Shown here: piece by piece, positions 60,325 to 64,000 of the stretch
Numbering within the stretch: the first letter of the stretch is position 1
How the letters are laid out: the number at the start of each line of letters is the position of its first letter
Source of the DNA: CAYNKA01 sp964397655
Lineage (GTDB): Bacteria > Spirochaetota > Spirochaetia > DTKZ01
Length of the DNA: 64,000 nucleotides
Assembly: GCA_964397655.1 (NCBI GenBank)
Contig: CAYNKA010000001.1
Location: 372,001 to 436,000 of the forward strand
Direction: 5' to 3'
Notes under the pieces: generated by a model
Databases searched by the model: none
What the model was told of the DNA's origin: nothing
The model's input: the letters and a program-made list of their open reading frames with translations, nothing else
Program-made: the position numbers and the translations under genes

Positions 60325-60795
60325 ATGAGCATGAAGGTTCATTACGAAGACAATCTGTTCTACCTGACGACCCTCATCAAAAGCCTGAAAACCGGCCTCA
60401 CTCTGGACATCGACCCGGAATACTTCATCGACAAGATCATCGAGGACATCCTTTTCGTCGACAGCTCGCTGGTGAAAAGCTTCAATTCTCTCAAGGCGAA
60501 TCCGCACCTCATCAAGAGGAAGGAATACCTGCGCGCTCTCCTCAGGACGAAGAAGGTGTTCATCGACCTCCTCGAAGAGACCGTGAGCGGAAGGCTCGCG
60601 TTTTCTCCGAATCTGGAGCCGTTCTTCCCGAAATTCCGCATTTCCCTGAGCGAGCACATACGGGACAGCTCCGAAATCCACGCACTCCTGGACGAACAGC
60701 CCGCCACCGAAGAACCTGAGAACGACATCATCTCCCCGACCGAATACCAGTTTCTTCTGGAAGAGGACGAGGAAATTCCCCCGAACCGGGATTGA
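60325..60795 (+). CDS. conserved hypothetical protein
   Basis: 156 residues, no signal or membrane segment. Mostly helical with the pattern HYEDNLFYLTTLIKSLKTGL and FIDKIIEDILFVDSSLVKSF, followed by a Lys-rich helix (IKRKEYLRALLRTKKVFIDLLEE) and an acidic tail (EEPENDIISP, LLEEDEEIPP). I recognise no family. It lies beyond the rpsF block, divergent from it. The start could be 60325 or the next Met at 60331, as there is no clear ribosome site. Codon use is like its neighbours. Confidence 0.75.
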   Translation: MSMKVHYEDNLFYLTTLIKSLKTGLTLDIDPEYFIDKIIEDILFVDSSLVKSFNSLKANPHLIKRKEYLRALLRTKKVFIDLLEETVSGRLAFSPNLEPFFPKFRISLSEHIRDSSEIHALLDEQPATEEPENDIISPTEYQFLLEEDEEIPPNRD

Positions 60796-60798
60796 ACC

Positions 60799-61533
60799 TC
60801 AGACGAAATCCCGTGCCAGTCCGAAGAGTCTCTCCCGCGAAATGACCTCGATGGCTTTCTGTTCCAACCATTCCCGCTTCACGTATCCCCAGGAGGCGAG
60901 GTATCCCCGTATCGCCGGATTCTCGGCGGCCAGGGACAGATGGTCCAGCTGATCGTCCACGAAAACCGCGGAGTTGCCGCCTTCCGCGCCGAGGATTTCC
61001 TCTATGACTTCGCGTTTCGTCCTCGGTGCGGGATAGAGAGTCCTTTCCGTCGGCCAGTCGACGCCGCAGTGTCCGAGAATCTCGCTTATGAATTCGGGTC
61101 TTTTCGTTGAGAGGATGAAGACGCGGGGATTTCCGGAGATCCCCTCCAGCAGGCCTTTCATGCCCGGGAACAGCGGATTGAGGCTCAACCAGAAATCCCT
61201 GTCGTCCTTCAGGATACTCTCCCTCGCCTTATAGAAGAGCTTCTTGAACAGTTCCATCGTCTCAGGCGGCGTCGCTTCGAGGCCCTCGTCGAAATCCGCC
61301 TGGACCCGCAGAGGCCTTTCTTCCTCGATGAAACGGTGGAGCAGGAGATAATCCTCCCCGCTCCGTATGAAGGGACGATACTCGTAGAACAGCTCCTTCA
61401 CGCGGATCGGGACCGAGCTCACTGCGCGGCCGAGATACAGGTCGTGATATGCGACATGGGAACTGATGAAGCATTCCGGGACCGAATCGCATACGACCCC
61501 GTCGAAGTCGAGAAAGAGAAATCGTTTCGGCAT
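60799..61533 (-). CDS. HAD-superfamily hydrolase-like protein
   Basis: 244 residues from the chosen start. Motif I FLFLDFDGVVCDS (residues 5-17, nucleophile and acid Asp), a long helical cap (about 25-130), motif II in FILSTKRPEF (Ser/Thr), a Lys in PRTKREVI and motif IV VFVDDQLDHL. A phosphatase for a small phosphorylated substrate is expected; the substrate is unknown. The start is uncertain: 61533 fits the HAD N-terminus, 61551 and 61569 add up to 12 residues. TTGACA about 30 nt upstream suggests the promoter is very close. Confidence 0.82.
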   Translation of the reverse strand: MPKRFLFLDFDGVVCDSVPECFISSHVAYHDLYLGRAVSSVPIRVKELFYEYRPFIRSGEDYLLLHRFIEEERPLRVQADFDEGLEATPPETMELFKKLFYKARESILKDDRDFWLSLNPLFPGMKGLLEGISGNPRVFILSTKRPEFISEILGHCGVDWPTERTLYPAPRTKREVIEEILGAEGGNSAVFVDDQLDHLSLAAENPAIRGYLASWGYVKREWLEQKAIEVISRERLFGLARDFV

Positions 61534-61613
61534 CGTGTCACGATGGGACATTTTCGACACCGCTGTCAATACGGAAGTGCCGAAAAATAATACCTACATA
61601 ATTGTCGGTTGTA

Positions 61614-61642
61614 TTGCAGAAAACCACACAAATTGGTAGTAT
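61614..61642 (+). promoter_or_regulatory. promoter of the sigma-54 activator gene (leaderless)
   Basis: TTGCAG (61614-61619), 17-nt spacer, TAGTAT (61637-61642), then 6 nt to the ATG at 61649. No Shine-Dalgarno is visible. Confidence 0.6.
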
Positions 61643-61648
61643 CGATGC

Positions 61649-63211
61649 ATGATGAATCAAAGTCAGCCGTACAGCGACAAAATCGAGGAGCTGTCCCTTC
61701 TCTTCGAAATCAGCCAGATCATCGACCAGAGCATGGACATCGGGCAGTTCGTTCAGCCGGTTCTCAAGGCCATAGCCGACAGGTTCGGCATGATGCGGGG
61801 AACGGTCGCGATCCTCAACCGCTCCACCGAGGAAATCTTCATAGAAGCGGCCTACGGCCTTTCCAACAGCCAGATGGAAAAAGGCAAGTACCGCATCGGC
61901 GAAGGAATAACCGGCAGGGTCATCCAGGCCGGCAGGCCGATGATCGTTCCCAAGGTTTCCGAGGAGCCGCTCTTCCTCAATCGAACGGGGGCCCGCAAGA
62001 ACATAAGGAAGACGGACATCAGCTTCATCTGCGTGCCGATCAAGATCGGAAACGAGACGATCGGATCCCTGAGCGTCGACAAGATCTTCGACGAGGACAT
62101 CAGTCTCGACGAGGACGTCCGCCTTCTTTCGATCATCGCGTCCATGCTGGCCCAGGCCATCAAGCTCAGACGGAGCGTATACGAGGAGAAGCAACGGCTC
62201 GTGGACGAGAACGCACGCCTCAACAACGAGCTCAAGGATCGTTTCAGACCGGCGAACATCATCGGCAACTCGAAGACCATGCACACGGTCTTCGACCTCA
62301 TTGCGCAGGTTTCCCGAAGCGACGCGACGGTCCTCATCCGCGGCGAAAGCGGAACGGGCAAGGAACTCGTGGCCCACGCGATTCACTACAACAGCGCGAG
62401 GTCGAACAAGCCCTTCATCAAGGTCAATTGCGCAGCCCTTCCGGAGACCGTCATCGAGAGCGAGCTCTTCGGTCACGAGCGCGGGGCCTTCACCGGAGCG
62501 GTCGCCTCCCGCAAGGGACGGTTCGAGCTCGCGAACGGCGGGACCATCTTCCTGGACGAAATCGGGGACCTCACGCCCACGATCCAGGTCAAGCTTCTCC
62601 GCGTCCTCCAGGAGAAGGAATTCGAACGGGTCGGCGGAAACGAGACGATCCGAGCGAACGTGAGGATAATCACCGCGACGAACCGTAACCTCGAAGACCT
62701 CATGGAAAAGGGGATATTCCGGGAGGACCTGTATTACCGGCTCAACGTATTCCCCGTGCATATTCCTCCTCTCCGCGAGCGTAAGAGCGACATCATGCTG
62801 CTCACGGACTACTTCATCGAGAAGTATTCCGAGCAGAACCACGTCAACATAAGAAGGATCTCCACCCCGGCGATCGACCTTCTCATGGCCTATCACTGGC
62901 CCGGGAACGTCCGAGAACTGGAAAACTGCATCGAGCGCGCCGTGCTCCTCTCCACCGACGAAGTCATCCACAGCCACCACCTCCCGCCCAGCCTTCAGTC
63001 CGCGGAATCCACCGATACGAGGCTCCACAGTACCCTGCCGGAAGCCCTGGACAATCTCGAGCGGGAGCTCCTTCTCGACGCGCTCAAGTCCACGAAGGGG
63101 AACATGGCGAAGGCCGCGAAACTCCTCGGTATCACCGAAAGGATCATGGGGCTCCGCGTGGAGAAACACGGCATCGACTCCAGGATTTTCAGGCACAAAT
63201 CCAAGCTCTAG
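61649..63211 (+). CDS. sigma-54-dependent transcriptional activator, NifA type
   Basis: 520 residues in three parts. Residues 10-175: GAF sensor domain. Residues 200-440: AAA+ domain with Walker A GESGTGKE (232-239), the sigma-54-contacting GAFTGA loop (279-284), Walker B FLDEIGD (301-307) and the arginine-finger region. Residues about 475-515: Fis-type HTH (KGNMAKAAKLLGITERIMGLRVEKHGI). No receiver domain, so control is by ligand binding to GAF or by a partner. NifA/AnfA-like order. It is followed after 1 nt by an ACT-domain gene, which supports a nitrogen-related role. Its likely target in this window is the sigma-54 promoter at 12040. Confidence 0.94.
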   Translation: MMNQSQPYSDKIEELSLLFEISQIIDQSMDIGQFVQPVLKAIADRFGMMRGTVAILNRSTEEIFIEAAYGLSNSQMEKGKYRIGEGITGRVIQAGRPMIVPKVSEEPLFLNRTGARKNIRKTDISFICVPIKIGNETIGSLSVDKIFDEDISLDEDVRLLSIIASMLAQAIKLRRSVYEEKQRLVDENARLNNELKDRFRPANIIGNSKTMHTVFDLIAQVSRSDATVLIRGESGTGKELVAHAIHYNSARSNKPFIKVNCAALPETVIESELFGHERGAFTGAVASRKGRFELANGGTIFLDEIGDLTPTIQVKLLRVLQEKEFERVGGNETIRANVRIITATNRNLEDLMEKGIFREDLYYRLNVFPVHIPPLRERKSDIMLLTDYFIEKYSEQNHVNIRRISTPAIDLLMAYHWPGNVRELENCIERAVLLSTDEVIHSHHLPPSLQSAESTDTRLHSTLPEALDNLERELLLDALKSTKGNMAKAAKLLGITERIMGLRVEKHGIDSRIFRHKSKL

Positions 63212-63212
63212 C

Positions 63213-64000
63213 ATGAAACCTTCCCTCGGCGACATCCTGACTGACGACCCCGGCCTTCCGAGGGAGGGCGTCGCCGAGATCCTGGGCCGGCTGAACGATC
63301 GGTACTTCTCGGCATTCGACCCGGAGGAACGGAATCGGCAAATCCGCGCCCTCCTCGCTCTCAGTCCAGAAAAAAACCTCGATCTCCGCATCAGGGAACT
63401 GCCCGACGGTCTGGTGGAGGCGACCGTCATCAGCTACGACTATCCCGGCGAGTTCTCGATCCTGACCGGGCTCCTCGGAGTCACCGGCTTCCACGTCCGG
63501 AGCGGAAGCATCCACACGTTCTCTCACGCCGTACCCTCCGTGAGCCGCTCCCGCGGATCCGGCCCTTCGCCGCGACGGAGGTCCGGGTCGAAAGGCGCCG
63601 ACGACGACCGGTCGAGAAGAAAGATCGTCGACCGTTTCGAGGGCAGGCTGGAGCGCGGCAAGACCTTCGCGGCATGGAAGAGGGAATTCGGCGATCGGCT
63701 CACGGCCTTCATGAAGGCCATGGATAAAGGCGGCGATGCCGTTCTGTCGGTGAAGCGCGAGCTCAACGACCTCGTGGCAGGGGCGATCGCGGAGAGGAGA
63801 ATCGCTCCGGGGGAGGCCCTTCTTCCCGCGGCCGTGGAGGCGGATCCCTCAGCCTCGGGCTGCACCCGCTTCATCGTGACAGCCGCGGACACGCCGTTCT
63901 TCCTCTATTCCCTGAGTTCGGCGCTCTCCCTTCACCGGATATCCATAGAGAACGTCCTCATCGAAACCTCGGAGGGAAGAGTCCGCGACGTCTTCGATTT
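63213..64000 (+). CDS. ACT-domain protein, possibly GlnD/GlnE-like nucleotidyltransferase (3' end missing)
   Basis: Open from ATG 63213 to the window edge (262 codons seen). Two ACT-like segments: YDYPGEFSILTGLLGVTGFHVRSG near residue 75 and TAADTPFFLYSLSSALSLHRISIENVLIET near residue 225, separated by a basic stretch (SRSRGSGPSPRRRSG). Such pairs occur in GlnD uridylyltransferases and in some glutamine-synthetase adenylyltransferases. It starts 1 nt after the sigma-54 activator, so they are co-transcribed. The catalytic domain, if any, lies beyond the edge. Confidence 0.65.
   Translation, partial: MKPSLGDILTDDPGLPREGVAEILGRLNDRYFSAFDPEERNRQIRALLALSPEKNLDLRIRELPDGLVEATVISYDYPGEFSILTGLLGVTGFHVRSGSIHTFSHAVPSVSRSRGSGPSPRRRSGSKGADDDRSRRKIVDRFEGRLERGKTFAAWKREFGDRLTAFMKAMDKGGDAVLSVKRELNDLVAGAIAERRIAPGEALLPAAVEADPSASGCTRFIVTAADTPFFLYSLSSALSLHRISIENVLIETSEGRVRDVFD

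Noticed and set aside
61631..61649. Sigma-54 promoter for the activator itself (TGG and TGC with right spacing)
   Set aside because: The -12 element would touch the ATG, placing transcription start inside the gene; the -24 box lacks the CAC core. The sigma-70 pair fits better.
61538..63430. A 630-codon open frame on the minus strand
   Set aside because: Antisense to the sigma-54 activator, whose domains are unmistakable.

Overview
This 64 kb window reads as the chromosome of a high-GC, anaerobic or facultative member of the Spirochaetales (Treponema/Spirochaeta-like). Three things support that. The block rpsB-tsf-frr-uppS-cdsA-dxr-rseP and the block rpsF-ssb-rpsR-DUF2232-type membrane gene-rplI-dnaB have the gene order I know from treponemes. 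A membrane pyrophosphatase and several unusual regulators are present. I see no phage, IS element, CRISPR array or rRNA. The assignment rests on gene order and protein flavour, not on a database search.

Layout. 1-1.4 kb: a small helical protein, a tRNA-Arg(CCG) with its own promoter and a shared bidirectional terminator, and two small conserved genes of unknown role. 1.5-7.1 kb (minus): a sugar nucleotidyltransferase with a galacturonokinase-like GHMP kinase, a fused alpha-beta 2-oxoacid dehydrogenase E1, and an orphan TRAP binding protein. 7.2-11.9 kb (plus): a fused ATPase-permease ABC transporter with a THI5-like binding protein, then a homocysteine methyltransferase/MTHFR fusion. 12-15.4 kb (plus): a divergent sigma-70-like gene behind a near-consensus sigma-54 promoter, then rdgB and pepF. 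15.4-22.4 kb (minus): a five-gene run of kamA, ATP-grasp ligase, MFS-HEAT fusion, 7TM-PAS histidine kinase and an 85-residue protein. 22.6-30 kb: an MFS transporter, then deoR-E2-E3-E1 behind a strong promoter and a perfect palindrome. 30.1-36 kb: a sigma-S-like factor, pyrD-pyrK, an Lgt-family paralog that may be frameshifted, and leuA2 behind a complete leucine attenuator (leader peptide plus terminator). 36-40.8 kb (minus): livJ-H-M-G-F branched-chain amino-acid ABC transporter. 41-46.3 kb: lipoprotein, tag, a FadR/GntR regulator, hppA and a ferredoxin-like protein. 46.4-55.7 kb (plus): maf and the rpsB-to-rseP block, ending in an exported beta-propeller protein. 55.7-60.3 kb (minus): comFB-like gene and the dnaB-rpsF block. 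60.3-64 kb: a conserved hypothetical, a HAD-like protein, a NifA-type sigma-54 activator, and the start of an ACT-domain protein that runs off the edge.

How the parts fit. Carbon-acid metabolism is prominent: two fused E1 proteins but only one E2/E3 pair, with a DeoR operator on one unit and a possible FadR-type operator on the other. Nitrogen and amino-acid physiology also recurs: liv uptake, leucine attenuation, lysine 2,3-aminomutase, a sigma-54 activator and an ACT-domain protein. The sigma-54 promoter in front of a sigma-like gene, with a sigma-54 activator in the same window, suggests a sigma cascade resembling RpoN-RpoS of Borrelia in logic. Several genes (maf, tag, the sigma-54 activator, perhaps rdgB) have a -10 box 6-7 nt before the start codon and no Shine-Dalgarno, which points to leaderless mRNAs.
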